Part shown: piece after piece, positions 7,319-16,182 of the stretch | Layout: every line of letters begins with the position of its first letter | How positions within the stretch are numbered: position 1 is the stretch's first letter | Assembly (NCBI RefSeq): GCF_900103875.1 | Contig: NZ_LT629705.1 | Location: forward strand, 4,597,001 to 4,661,000 | DNA: 64,000 nucleotides | From: Pseudomonas arsenicoxydans | GTDB lineage: Bacteria > Pseudomonadota > Gammaproteobacteria > Pseudomonadales > Pseudomonadaceae | Direction: 5' to 3' | The notes under the pieces: generated by a model | Seen by the model: only the letters and a program-made list of their open reading frames with translations | What the model was told of the DNA's origin: nothing | Databases searched by the model: none | Made by a program: the position numbers and the translations under genes

Positions 7319-8098
7319 TCACAGCACGCGGCTGAGAAAGGCCTGGGTTCGTGGGTGTGTCGGTCGACTGAAGATCTGCTCCGGTGGCCCCTGCTCGATC
7401 AATTCGCCCTGATCGAGGACCACCACGCGGTCGGCGACTTCTCGGGCAAACCCCATTTCATGGGTGACCACTACCATCGTCATGCCGTCATCGGCCAACT
7501 GTTTCATCACCTGCAGCACCTCGCCGACGGTTTCCGGATCGAGGGCACTCGTGGGCTCGTCGAACAGCATGGCTTGAGGTTTCATCGCCAGCGCCCGGGC
7601 GATTGCCACGCGCTGCTGCTGCCCACCGGACAACATCGACGGGTAATGCATGGCCTTGTCCGCCAGACCGACCCGCGCGAGCAAGGCACGCGCTTGTTCC
7701 AACGCTTCAGCGCGAGGCACGCCGAGCACCTGGATCGGTGCCTCAATGATGTTTTCCAGCGCGGTCATGTGAGGGAACAGATTGAAACGTTGAAAGACCA
7801 TCCCAATGTCCCGACGCTGGCGAGCGATGTTGCGTTCGGAGTCGCGCACCAGGCTGCCGTCGGCGCGCTCGCGATAACCCATGGCTCGGCCGTTGACGCG
7901 AATGCGCCCGCCTTGAATGTCCTCCAGCAGATTGATGCAGCGAATGAAGGTGGTCTTGCCCGAACCCGAGGCACCGATCAACACCACGACTTCACCACGC
8001 CGCACCTGCAAGGAAATCCCCTTGAGAATCTCCAGGTCGCCGAAGGACTTATGAATGTCCAGCGCCTCGATGATCAGTTCTTCACTTTTATGCGCCAT
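7319..8098 (-). CDS. Polar amino-acid ABC transporter ATP-binding protein
   Basis: This 259-aa ATPase is of the GlnQ/HisP type. Walker A is GASGSGKTT, the signature is LSGGQQQR, Walker B is [14 protein letters not shown] and the switch His is in VVTHEMGF. It would energise import of a polar amino acid or small peptide together with the permease and binding protein encoded just upstream. Three bases separate its start from the permease stop. The ggt gene follows about 80 bp downstream, on the same strand. Confidence 0.93.
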   Translation of the reverse strand: MAHKSEELIIEALDIHKSFGDLEILKGISLQVRRGEVVVLIGASGSGKTTFIRCINLLEDIQGGRIRVNGRAMGYRERADGSLVRDSERNIARQRRDIGMVFQRFNLFPHMTALENIIEAPIQVLGVPRAEALEQARALLARVGLADKAMHYPSMLSGGQQQRVAIARALAMKPQAMLFDEPTSALDPETVGEVLQVMKQLADDGMTMVVVTHEMGFAREVADRVVVLDQGELIEQGPPEQIFSRPTHPRTQAFLSRVL

Positions 8099-8100
8099 GC

Positions 8101-8874
8101 TTAACGCCCCCTCAGCAATTTCAGCGTGCCGCGGCCGAACATGCGACTACCAGCCGCTGGCGGTGCGGGTCGATCGGACTGTCCGAAACGCGCTTCCAGC
8201 CAACGTTGGAAGAAGCCCCAGAGGGTGGTCAGCAGCAGGAAATAAATCGCCACCACCAGGTACAGTTCGAATACCCGGAATGTCGCCGACGTGACCATTT
8301 GTGTACTGAGCAATAACTCCTGCACGCCAATCACGCTGACCAGTGTCGTGTTCTTGAGCATCACGTTGAATTCGTTGCCCAACGGCGGAACGATGACCCG
8401 GAACGCCTGGGGCAGAACGATACGCCGCATCAGTTTGGCGAAGGTCATGCCCAGCGAACGCCCCGCTTCGTACTGCCCCCTGTCAACGGCACCGATCCCG
8501 GCACGAATGATCTCGGCCATGTAGGCGCCCTCGTTCAGGCCCAAGGCGATGATCGCTGCCTGGATATTGCCCGGCACCACCAAACCCAACAGCGTCACGT
8601 CCTCGAATCGGAAGATCCCGCCGGCCGCCAATGCGGTATAGAGAAAAACGATCTGCACCAATAGCGGCGTGCCGCGCATCAGCCATACATAAAACCGCAC
8701 TGGCAGGTTGAGCAACGGGTTGTGCGACAGACGCAGCAGCGCCGCTGCCAGACCCAGCACGCAGCCCAACGCCATTGCCAGCACACTGATCAGGCAAGTC
8801 AGCCAAAGTCCGGTGAGGTACACCCCGCTGGGCTGCAACAAGTATTGCCAGAACACATCCCAATTGAAATTCAT
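8101..8874 (-). CDS. Polar amino-acid ABC transporter permease
   Basis: This is a 257-aa inner-membrane protein of the HisM/GlnP family. The HEQRO-type start motif [28 protein letters not shown], and the EAA loop [22 protein letters not shown] are visible. Around five hydrophobic helices are seen. It is the only permease gene in the set, so the transporter is probably a homodimer in the membrane. The C-terminal tail is longer than usual and basic (ends TLKLLRGR). Confidence 0.92.
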   Translation of the reverse strand: MNFNWDVFWQYLLQPSGVYLTGLWLTCLISVLAMALGCVLGLAAALLRLSHNPLLNLPVRFYVWLMRGTPLLVQIVFLYTALAAGGIFRFEDVTLLGLVVPGNIQAAIIALGLNEGAYMAEIIRAGIGAVDRGQYEAGRSLGMTFAKLMRRIVLPQAFRVIVPPLGNEFNVMLKNTTLVSVIGVQELLLSTQMVTSATFRVFELYLVVAIYFLLLTTLWGFFQRWLEARFGQSDRPAPPAAGSRMFGRGTLKLLRGR

Positions 8875-8886
8875 CGAGTGTTCGCC

Positions 8887-9693
8887 TCAGTCGAGTGTGT
8901 CGCTGGGAACATGCCATTTGCTCAGCAACTGCACGTAACTGCCGTCGCTGCGCATGTCACTGATGATCTGTTGTACCGCTGCGGTGAGCTGCGGATCATC
9001 CTTGCGAATGCCTAAACCGGTGAGTATCCGGCTGAAGGCGGGCACCCCTTCCTCGAACAGATCGGGCGCCATGGCGGCGTAGTAACCGGCGGTTTCCACG
9101 GTGGTGCCGTAGGCATCTACCTGACTGATGCGCAGCGCTTGAAAGGCGTCGGTGTCAGTGTTGTAGACCACCAGCTTCATTGGGGTCTTGCCAGCCTTGG
9201 TCAGCTTCTCGTTCTCGGCGTCCAGCAAGGTTTTGATCGTCGAGCCATTGAGCACTGCCACCTTGTGCCCGGACATTCCATCCAGGGTTTTGATGCCCTT
9301 GGGATTGCCTTTGGGAACGACCACTGACTGGCTGGAATACATGTAGTTGACGATGTCGATCACCTCCCGCCGTTCGGGTTTGTCGAACAGCTGATCCACG
9401 ATCATGTCGCACTGTTGGGCAAGCAGTGCTGGCAGCAACCCGGAGAACGGAATGACCCGCCATTGCACCGGTTTGTCTCCCAGTCGTTTGGCAATTTCCA
9501 GCCCCAGGTCGACTGTCAGGCCCCTGGGTTTTTGCGCCTCATCGAAAGACACCAGGGGCGGCGAATCCATGCCCGAGCAATACGTGAGTTTGTCAGCCTT
9601 TTGCAGTCGCTCCGGCACTTGTGGCGTAGCAACCGCCCACTGTGTACAGAGTCCGAGGGAGATAGCGGCGAGTAACATATGGCGTTTATGCAT
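8887..9693 (-). CDS. Periplasmic amino-acid binding protein of ABC transporter
   Basis: This is a 268-aa family 3 solute-binding protein. A signal peptide (MHKRHMLLAAISLGLCTQWAVA) is cleaved near residue 22. The mature part has the typical sequence LTYCSGMDSPPLVSFDEAQKPRG, GLTVDLGLEIAKRLG and DMIVDQLFDKPERREVIDIVN. It is the first gene of the importer set, with a possible TTGACT promoter element near 9735-9740. The ligand is probably a polar amino acid or gamma-glutamyl compound, judged from the neighbouring ggt gene. Confidence 0.92.
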   Translation of the reverse strand: MHKRHMLLAAISLGLCTQWAVATPQVPERLQKADKLTYCSGMDSPPLVSFDEAQKPRGLTVDLGLEIAKRLGDKPVQWRVIPFSGLLPALLAQQCDMIVDQLFDKPERREVIDIVNYMYSSQSVVVPKGNPKGIKTLDGMSGHKVAVLNGSTIKTLLDAENEKLTKAGKTPMKLVVYNTDTDAFQALRISQVDAYGTTVETAGYYAAMAPDLFEEGVPAFSRILTGLGIRKDDPQLTAAVQQIISDMRSDGSYVQLLSKWHVPSDTLD

Positions 9694-9765
9694 GACGAGA
9701 TACTCCGGTTGTTGGATAACGGGGCAGTACTCAAAGTCAAAACACTGTCGGGTTTAAGCCCGATT

Positions 9766-10434
9766 CTATTTTTCCGATTGCAGAAACTGGATCAGCGCCG
9801 GCACCGTGCCCTCGATGTGCTCACGCACCACCGCCTCGGCACGCTCGACATCGCCGGAGCGGATGGCGTCGAGGATCACCGCGTGCTCCTGGCGAGCGCT
9901 CAAGGGTTTTTCGCTGTGTTGCAGCCACAGGCGCATCGGCGCCTCGATCAGCGAATACAGCGCCGAGATCTGCTTCATCAGCCGAGGACGGCCGCTGAGG
10001 CTGCACAGGTGTTCATGGAAGGCACGATGAAGTCTGACCCATTCGGCACTTTCGTCGCGGTAGTCATCCATCTCGTCCAGCATGCGTTCCAGAGCTGCAA
10101 GCTGACGCTCACCGATCCTGGTCACGGCCACGCGAATGGCCAGGCCTTCGAGGGCACTGCGCATCTCGAATACTTCGTGCAACTCGTCGAAATTCAGGCC
10201 GCTGACGATGGCGCCCCGGTTGGGCCTCAGGGTGACCAGGCCTTGAGCATCGAGACGGCGAAAGGCTTCACGCACCGGCATCCGGCTCATGCCGATTTCG
10301 CTGGCGATGTCCTCCGCGATCAGCCGATCGCCCTTGCGGTAACGACCACCACAGATCGCTTCCAGCAGAAAGTTGTAAGCCTCCTCCTCGGCGGTCAGAG
10401 GCTGACGTTCAACGTAGGTGGGAGCGAATTGCAT
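9766..10434 (-). CDS. GntR/FCD family transcriptional regulator
   Basis: This is a 222-aa regulator with an N-terminal winged helix (EDIASEIGMSRMPVREAFRRL, about residues 40-60) and a C-terminal FCD ligand domain with its metal-binding His/Asp set (RLHRAFHEHLC, HAVILDAI, VREHI). It precedes the ABC importer and ggt genes on the same strand, so it probably controls them and itself. The ATG at 10434 (MQFAPTYVERQ) has AAGGTGA upstream. The frame stays open to 10479 but that extension runs into the candidate operator. Confidence 0.9.
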   Translation of the reverse strand: MQFAPTYVERQPLTAEEEAYNFLLEAICGGRYRKGDRLIAEDIASEIGMSRMPVREAFRRLDAQGLVTLRPNRGAIVSGLNFDELHEVFEMRSALEGLAIRVAVTRIGERQLAALERMLDEMDDYRDESAEWVRLHRAFHEHLCSLSGRPRLMKQISALYSLIEAPMRLWLQHSEKPLSARQEHAVILDAIRSGDVERAEAVVREHIEGTVPALIQFLQSEK

Positions 10435-10453
10435 AAAGTCACCTTTTGCAGTT

Positions 10454-10479
10454 TTGTATCCAATTATCCATGGATTCAA
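10454..10479. promoter_or_regulatory. Candidate GntR operator (inverted repeat)
   Basis: TTGTATCCA and TGGATTCAA form an inverted repeat with one mismatch and an 8-bp spacer. It lies 20 bp upstream of the GntR gene start. The TTGTAT...A half-site resembles FCD-type GntR operators, suggesting autoregulation. This is inferred from position and symmetry. Confidence 0.5.
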
Positions 10480-10667
10480 AAAAGCATAAGCCGTGCCATT
10501 CTGCTCAGTACGGCTTCAAGATATTGATTGCAAGGGAGTTTCGACTCAGGAACCAATGAGTCTTTGATCAGCGTGTTACTCGCCGTGTGCTACGAAATGG
10601 CTCAGAGCGCCCCAAATGGGTGAAAAATAAACGCGATCCAGACAGTGGCGACGATGCCATTGCGCAT

Positions 10668-12563
10668 TCAACCAGGTCGTGAAATACCGTGATGACGCAG
10701 TTTGCGATAAAGCGTGTTGCGGCTGATCCCCAGGCGAGCGGCAACATGAGCGATATGCCAGTGTTCCGCCTCAATCAATGTAAGCAGCGTCTGCCGCTCG
10801 GATACGCCCAGCGGATTTTCGGCGAGCGCAGCTGTCGCTGGCGCTGCCGGCAGCAACTCCGCCAAATCGTCCAGGGTGACACGCCCCTCAAACGCCAACG
10901 CTACCAGTGTGCGCAGGCACGTCCGCAGCTGCCGGACATTGCCTGGCCAAGGCTGCGTCAGCAGGCGCTCTCTGACACCCGCATCCAGCCGAACCTTGGC
11001 CCCTGCCCCCTCCTCGCGCAGCAAAAGGTCGAGCAAAAGCCCCTTGTCTGAACGTTCACGCAGCGGTGGAAGGTGCACGGCGAACCCGGCTACGCGGTAG
11101 AACAGATCCTCGCGCAAGCGCCCTTCGGCCACGCAGGCGTGCAGATCCTGGTGGCTGGCACTGATGAGACGAACATCGAGCGGACGTGCCGTCGAGCCAC
11201 CTAAGGGCACTACCTGCCGCTCCTCCAACACGCGCAGCAGGCGAGTCTGTAGAGCCAGTGGCATATCGGCGATCTCATCAAGAAACAGTATGCCGCCGTG
11301 GGCCTGTTCCAGCTTACCGATCATCCCGTCTTTACGCGCACCGGTGAAGCTGCCGCCGCGATAGCCGAACAGCTCGCTTTCGATCAGCGTTTCTGGAATG
11401 GCGGCGCAATTGATCGCCACAAACGGCTGGTTCGCTCGGGAGCTGGCACGGTGCAGCGCCGCAGCAAAAGCTTCTTTGCCGGTACCGGTTTCGCCCTGCA
11501 AAAACACCGGGACGTCACGCTCCAAAACACGTAATGCGCGAGCAAAGCCGCGTTGCAGGCGCGGGTCTTCCAGGCACACGTGCACGTCGTTGATTTTTTC
11601 GGTCGCGGGAATGACCAAGGGCGCATGGTGCACGGGTTCTCGCAACTGCCCGTAGAACTGGCGTCCGTCCAGCAGCCGCACCGGCCAACAGACACTCGGC
11701 TGAGCGCTGGCCTGGCTCATCAGCTGCTCAATAGGTGTTTCCAGCAGCCTTGTTAGAGACTGGCCGATCACTTGATCACGGCTGAGGCCCAACAGGTCCA
11801 GCGCAGCATGGTTGACTGAACAAATGCGGGCATTCTCGTCAAAACTGAGCAGACCTTCACCCAGCATCCCAACGAAGCCTGCTTCAGGGTGCAAGCGCAG
11901 CAAATATCGCTGAGGATCATGCCCCAGGAAAAAACAGCTCTCTATTAACTTGGCCGACAGGTTGGTCAATGCCATGGCCTGGAAGTGTTGCTGAAGGCTG
12001 TGGTCATCCCTTACGGAAGAGAGATTGAGCACGGCCAGCAACTCTCCACTCGCATCGAATATCGGGCTGGCCGAACAGGTCAGACCGACGTGCTTGCCAC
12101 GGAAATGCTCGTCACGACGGATGGTTACGTGCTTTCGCTCGACCAGGCAGGTGCCGACACCGTTGGTGCCTTCGCAATCCTCACTCCATACCGAGCCGAG
12201 CCACAGTCCGGAGCGCTGAACTTCGGCTCGTTCGGATTCGTTAAACACACTGTCGATCGCCACACCGCGAGCATCGGTGAGTAGCACCACGTGGCCATCA
12301 CGTCCGAGCTGTTGGTGCAAGTTGCTCATCTGCCAGTGCGCCACAGCGATGATGTGCTCCAGTGGCGCGCGGTGATCCTGCAAGCGTGGATGCTCAACCA
12401 CGTTAGGTGCGCGGCGACTGGCAGGATCGAGCTGATACTGATCCAGGCACCGGCGCCAGGATCGTGTGATGGCCAAGTCAGCAATAGGGCCATGGGTGGC
12501 GTGAGTGCCCTGCACGGCTTGCAGCACTTGCTGTGCATGGGCGTTGATCAAGGCCGGCTTCAT
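10668..12563 (-). CDS. Sigma-54-dependent activator, AcoR-like
   Basis: This 631-aa enhancer-binding protein has an N-terminal GAF sensor (about 60-215), a PAS-like region (about 230-310), an AAA+ domain and a Fis-type helix-turn-helix at the C terminus (VAARLGISRNTLYRKLRHHGI). Walker A is GETGTGKEAF (about 357) and Walker B is GGILFLDEI. The sigma-54 contact loop reads GSFTGA instead of the usual GAFTGA (about 404). It is transcribed divergently from the flavin monooxygenase, which has a matching sigma-54 promoter, so it very probably activates that gene in response to an unknown small molecule. Confidence 0.93.
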   Translation of the reverse strand: MKPALINAHAQQVLQAVQGTHATHGPIADLAITRSWRRCLDQYQLDPASRRAPNVVEHPRLQDHRAPLEHIIAVAHWQMSNLHQQLGRDGHVVLLTDARGVAIDSVFNESERAEVQRSGLWLGSVWSEDCEGTNGVGTCLVERKHVTIRRDEHFRGKHVGLTCSASPIFDASGELLAVLNLSSVRDDHSLQQHFQAMALTNLSAKLIESCFFLGHDPQRYLLRLHPEAGFVGMLGEGLLSFDENARICSVNHAALDLLGLSRDQVIGQSLTRLLETPIEQLMSQASAQPSVCWPVRLLDGRQFYGQLREPVHHAPLVIPATEKINDVHVCLEDPRLQRGFARALRVLERDVPVFLQGETGTGKEAFAAALHRASSRANQPFVAINCAAIPETLIESELFGYRGGSFTGARKDGMIGKLEQAHGGILFLDEIADMPLALQTRLLRVLEERQVVPLGGSTARPLDVRLISASHQDLHACVAEGRLREDLFYRVAGFAVHLPPLRERSDKGLLLDLLLREEGAGAKVRLDAGVRERLLTQPWPGNVRQLRTCLRTLVALAFEGRVTLDDLAELLPAAPATAALAENPLGVSERQTLLTLIEAEHWHIAHVAARLGISRNTLYRKLRHHGISRPG

Positions 12564-12647
12564 TGTTCTTGTTCTCCGTTACGGTCAGGACACGGGTCTG
12601 TTTGCAGCTTATATGAAAAGATCGCGACCAGCGCTTTTTGCACCGAG

Positions 12648-12660
12648 TGACACTCTGTCA
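12648..12660. promoter_or_regulatory. Candidate upstream activator site for the sigma-54 activator
   Basis: TGACA-CTC-TGTCA is a perfect inverted repeat about 90 bp upstream of the -24/-12 element. A further TGACAG half-site follows around 12680. AcoR-type activators bind such TGTCA-like repeats. Assignment is by position. Confidence 0.45.
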
Positions 12661-12749
12661 TCCCCCCCTTTCCAGAAACGTGACAGATCTGCGAATCCAA
12701 GCCTGAGCAACACCCCGGCAGCCGCTCTGCAACGGGGCTTTCGCGAAGG

Positions 12750-12765
12750 TGGCCCGAGCCTTGCT
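12750..12765 (+). promoter_or_regulatory. Sigma-54 (-24/-12) promoter
   Basis: TGGCCCGAGCCTTGCT matches the sigma-54 consensus TGGCACG-N4-TTGCW at 15 of the scored positions or better, with correct GG-GC spacing. It lies 42 bp before the start of the monooxygenase gene, opposite the sigma-54 activator gene. Confidence 0.8.
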
Positions 12766-12807
12766 CTGGGGCAAGTGGTACAAAAACAACAAGATCGGAG
12801 ATGCCCC

Positions 12808-14631
12808 ATGAACATCGCTGTTGAAACACCTCTGCAAACGCCAACTGCTCAGCTCGCGGGTTGGGTCGAAAACCTCGGCGAGCGCCTCGCCCAACGTGAT
12901 GTGGACGGCGTACTGGAACTGTTTGCCGACGAGTGTCACTGGCGTGACCTGCTACTTTTCAGCTGGAACCTGGTGACCCTCGAAGACAAGCCTGCCATCC
13001 GAGACATGCTCGAAACACGCCTCGACCAGACTCGTCCCGAGCGATGGAAACTGGAAGGTGAGGCGACGCTGAATGACGGTGTGCTCGAAGGTTGGATCAG
13101 CCTGGAAACCGAAGCGGCGCGAGGTAAAGGCTACGTGCGTCTAAAGGACGGTCTGTGCTGGACGCTGTTGACAGCCATGCGCGAGCTCAAAGGCTATGAA
13201 GAGCCCAGCGGCCGCCGTCGTCCAATGGGCGCCAGTCATGGTCACGCCCACGCCGACAAACGCAACTGGCTGGAGCGTCGTCGCGATGAAGAAGCTTCGC
13301 TTGGCATCACCACACAACCTTACTGCCTGATCGTGGGTGGCGGTCAGGGTGGGCTGGGGCTCGCTGCGCGGCTCAAGCGAATGGGCGTGCCTACGCTGAT
13401 CGTCGACAAGGCCGAGCGTCCTGGTGATCAGTGGCGCGGTCGCTACAAGTCGCTGTGCCTGCACGACCCTGTCTGGTACGACCACATGCCTTACCTGCCC
13501 TTCCCCGATCACTGGCCGGTCTTCACTCCAAAAGACCAGATTGGCGACTGGCTGGAAATGTACACCAAAGTCATGGAGCTCAATTATTGGCCGCGTACAG
13601 AATGCGTGAGCGCCAGTTTTGACGAGCAAAGTGGCACCTGGAAGGTTGAAGTGCAGCGCGATGGCGAGCGTATGACGTTACAGCCTGCCCAGTTGATCCT
13701 TGCCACCGGCATGTCTGGCGTACCCAATGTTCCTCGTTATCCGGGTGCCGAGGATTTCAATGGCCAGCAGCATCACTCCAGCCGCCATCCCGGCGGAGAC
13801 GCCTGGAGCGGCAAGCGCGCGGTGGTCATCGGGGCGAACAATTCGGCTCACGATATCTGCGCCGACCTGGTGGAGAACGGTGCCGAGGTGACCATGGTGC
13901 AACGCTCCAGCACCCACATCGTGCGTTCCGACAGTTTGATGGATCTGGTCTTTGGCGGACTCTACTCTGAAGACGCCCTGGAGTCGGGTCTGACCACGGA
14001 CAAGGCCGACATGCTGTTCGCCTCGATTCCCTACAAGGTCATGCCAAGCTTTCATCGACCGATCTTTGATGCGATCAAGGAGCGTGACAAGGACTTCTAC
14101 GAGCGCTTGTCCAAGGCCGGCTTCATGCTCGATTTCGGTGACGACGAGTCTGGCCTTTTCATGAAATACGTACGCCGTGGTTCTGGTTATTACATCGACG
14201 TCGGTGCCTCCGAACTGATCGCTAACGGCACGATCAAGCTCAAGAGCGCGCCAGGCCTGGGTGTAGAACGCATCGAAGCAGATGCCGTCGTACTCAACGA
14301 TGGCAGCCGACTACCGGCAGATCTGATCGTCTATGCCACAGGCTATGGTTCAATGAATGGTTGGGCGGCGAAGCTGATTTCCCAGGAAGTAGCTGACAAG
14401 GTCGGCCGCTGCTGGGGCTTGGGTTCCGGAACCACGAATGATCCTGGCCCGTACGAGGGCGAACTTCGCAACATGTGGAAGCCAACACAGCAGGAAAACC
14501 TCTGGTTCCACGGTGGCAACCTGCATCAGTCACGACATTACTCGCTGTATCTGGCGCTGCAATTAAAGGCGCGCTTCGAAGGCATCGACACATCCGTCTA
14601 TGGCCTTGCGGCGAGTCATCACACTGGCTGA
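12808..14631 (+). CDS. NTF2-like domain / flavin-containing monooxygenase fusion
   Basis: This is a 607-aa protein. Residues 1 to about 130 form a SnoaL/NTF2-like alpha+beta domain (LAGWVENLGERLAQRDVDGVLELF...CHWRDLL). From about 170 a two-dinucleotide-binding flavin monooxygenase fold follows: FAD motif IVGGGQGGLGLAARL, NADP motif VVIGANNSAHD, and ATG motifs LATGMSG and YATGYGS. The FMO/YUCCA-type segment FNGQQHHSSRHPGG is also visible. The His/Asp-rich linker (GASHGHAHADKRN) joins the halves. GGAG 8 nt upstream supports ATG 12808. The gene is under a sigma-54 promoter. The substrate is unknown. Confidence 0.85.
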   Translation: MNIAVETPLQTPTAQLAGWVENLGERLAQRDVDGVLELFADECHWRDLLLFSWNLVTLEDKPAIRDMLETRLDQTRPERWKLEGEATLNDGVLEGWISLETEAARGKGYVRLKDGLCWTLLTAMRELKGYEEPSGRRRPMGASHGHAHADKRNWLERRRDEEASLGITTQPYCLIVGGGQGGLGLAARLKRMGVPTLIVDKAERPGDQWRGRYKSLCLHDPVWYDHMPYLPFPDHWPVFTPKDQIGDWLEMYTKVMELNYWPRTECVSASFDEQSGTWKVEVQRDGERMTLQPAQLILATGMSGVPNVPRYPGAEDFNGQQHHSSRHPGGDAWSGKRAVVIGANNSAHDICADLVENGAEVTMVQRSSTHIVRSDSLMDLVFGGLYSEDALESGLTTDKADMLFASIPYKVMPSFHRPIFDAIKERDKDFYERLSKAGFMLDFGDDESGLFMKYVRRGSGYYIDVGASELIANGTIKLKSAPGLGVERIEADAVVLNDGSRLPADLIVYATGYGSMNGWAAKLISQEVADKVGRCWGLGSGTTNDPGPYEGELRNMWKPTQQENLWFHGGNLHQSRHYSLYLALQLKARFEGIDTSVYGLAASHHTG

Positions 14632-14638
14632 GTCAAAT

Positions 14639-14662
14639 GGCGCCCAGCCGTGGTTGGGCGCC
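14639..14662 (+). terminator. Intrinsic terminator after the monooxygenase gene
   Basis: GGCGCCCA and TGGGCGCC form an 8-bp stem starting 8 bp after the stop codon, followed by TTTCC. The U-tract is short, so efficiency is uncertain. Confidence 0.65.
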
Positions 14663-14854
14663 TTTCCACACTATTTTGGCAGTATCCACGTTGCACTTGC
14701 TGAAACCTCGCTCGACATCACTGGTCATGGTTTGCGACCGCCAAAGACGCTGCTGCCTGGATTTCTTGAACATTTGAAGAGCATCAAATGTCCTTAATGG
14801 ATGATGCTTTAACAGTTGTCTTCAAGACTCTTATTCGAAAGCGGAGGACTTCTT

Positions 14855-15376
14855 ATGGTCAGGTCACAGGTTGTGGATGCCCCCGTGCAAATCCTGCTCC
14901 TGGAACGTAACGATTGGGTGCCTAACAACCCCCGCCTTCCTGTGCTCATTTACATCAAGGCGATTGCCATTCAAGGGAGCGACCCGGCGGCCTTGTTCGA
15001 GGAAACCTTCAGTGCCAATGGCTGGCCGCCGCAATGGCGCTACGGCGTCTATGACTATCACCACTATCACACCGAAGGCCATGAAGTGCTCGGCGTCGCT
15101 GCTGGCTATGCTCGTTTGATGCTCGGCGGGCCGGGTGGTCGAATATTGGAGGTCAGCGGTGGGGATGTGTTGCTCTTGCCTGCCGGCACAGGTCACTGCA
15201 ATGTCGAATCCAGCAGTGACTTTCTTGTTGTCGGTGCCTACCCCCCGGGCCAGCACGCGGACATCTGTCGCGAAGCACCGACTTCAGAGCAATTGGCGAG
15301 AATTCAGACGCTGCCATTTCCAGAGCAAGATCCAGTTCAGGGCTTGCATGGCGCGGTACGTCGATATTGGGTTTGA
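14855..15376 (+). CDS. Cupin domain protein, YjlB-like
   Basis: This is a 173-aa single-domain cupin. The two metal motifs are degenerate but visible: YDYHHYHTEGHEVLGVAAG (His-rich motif 1, about residue 70) and LLLPAGTGHCNV (motif 2, about residue 110). This matches YjlB-type cupins of unknown function. The ATG at 14855 has GGAGGA 8 nt upstream and is chosen over a TTG at 14816. It stands alone between two terminators and precedes a set of small stress-type genes. Confidence 0.8.
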   Translation: MVRSQVVDAPVQILLLERNDWVPNNPRLPVLIYIKAIAIQGSDPAALFEETFSANGWPPQWRYGVYDYHHYHTEGHEVLGVAAGYARLMLGGPGGRILEVSGGDVLLLPAGTGHCNVESSSDFLVVGAYPPGQHADICREAPTSEQLARIQTLPFPEQDPVQGLHGAVRRYWV

Positions 15377-15446
15377 TTCTGCTCGCAATGCGTCACTCGG
15401 TTGAATACTCCCTTGAGATTTTCCTGATCAGCGAATGTTCTCAAAC

Positions 15447-15473
15447 CAAGCCCCGAAACAAACTCGGGGCTTG
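15447..15473. terminator. Shared hairpin terminator between cupin and KGG genes
   Basis: CAAGCCCCGA and TCGGGGCTTG form a perfect 10-bp stem with a 7-nt loop between two converging genes. U-runs on either side are weak, so termination strength is uncertain. Confidence 0.55.
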
Positions 15474-15487
15474 ATGAACAAACCGCA

Positions 15488-15919
15488 TCAGGCTTTGCGT
15501 CCTCCACCGCCACCTTGTTCACCACCCTTGCGGCCCATATCTGCGGACTTGGCATGGTCATCGGTAACATTGCTACCGCGCCCACTTCCCTGGCCACCGC
15601 TGGTCATTTGATCTGCATCTTTAGATTGCCGTCCTCCTGAGGCCTGACCACCTTTTTGGCCTGGCTTGGAGGCACTATCATTGTCATCAGCAAACTCCCC
15701 TCCACGATTCGCACCCTGCCCGCCTCCCGACATGCGATCAGTATCGCGGGGTGGTTGTCCGCCCGATGCCTGGCCACCTTTCTGGCCCGCCTCAGACGCT
15801 CGTTGCGGATCGTTGGCGAAATTCCCGCCAGAGGCTTCTCCACCTTTTTTGCCTGCTTCAGATGCCTTGTCCCGGTCATTTGAAAAATTACCCGGGTTTT
15901 TATTTTCTGTATTAGCCAT
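15488..15919 (-). CDS. KGG-repeat stress-induced protein (GsiB-like)
   Basis: This is a 143-aa highly hydrophilic, Gly-rich protein. KGG motif units recur: ASEAGKKGGEASGG, ASEAGQKGGQASGG, ASKPGQKGGQASGG and ADMGRKGGEQGGG. It resembles hydrophilin/GsiB-type general stress proteins, which are thought to be disordered and linked to desiccation tolerance. GAGGTGA lies upstream of the ATG. A TATACGG -10-like element is near 15960, which could suit RpoS. The sequence has many internal near-repeats at the DNA level. Confidence 0.85.
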   Translation of the reverse strand: MANTENKNPGNFSNDRDKASEAGKKGGEASGGNFANDPQRASEAGQKGGQASGGQPPRDTDRMSGGGQGANRGGEFADDNDSASKPGQKGGQASGGRQSKDADQMTSGGQGSGRGSNVTDDHAKSADMGRKGGEQGGGGGRKA

Positions 15920-16182
15920 TTCTATTCACCTCTACATCGTTAGTACGAGCATGGGCCCGTATAATTCGGAGGGTGTAGAAAATCGAAAGTTTGAACGAAA
16001 TATCCAACTCGCAGACGAGTGGATTTCGAGATTTGGTTCCATCGAAAATGCGGCCATTCGACTGGCGGCCTGCCGGCCTAAAAAGTACCTTCCGCCTTTT
16101 TCTTTAGATCGAATCGTCGATTTTTACTAGAATGGAAAACTCGCAGGAAGCCCTCCACGCATCCCATTCAGGGGGTCAGTCG

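Noticed and set aside
15952..16130. 59-aa plus-strand frame starting MGPYNSEGVENRKF
   Set aside because: No ribosome site, and it overlaps the likely promoter of the KGG gene. The composition is protein-like, so it was a close call.
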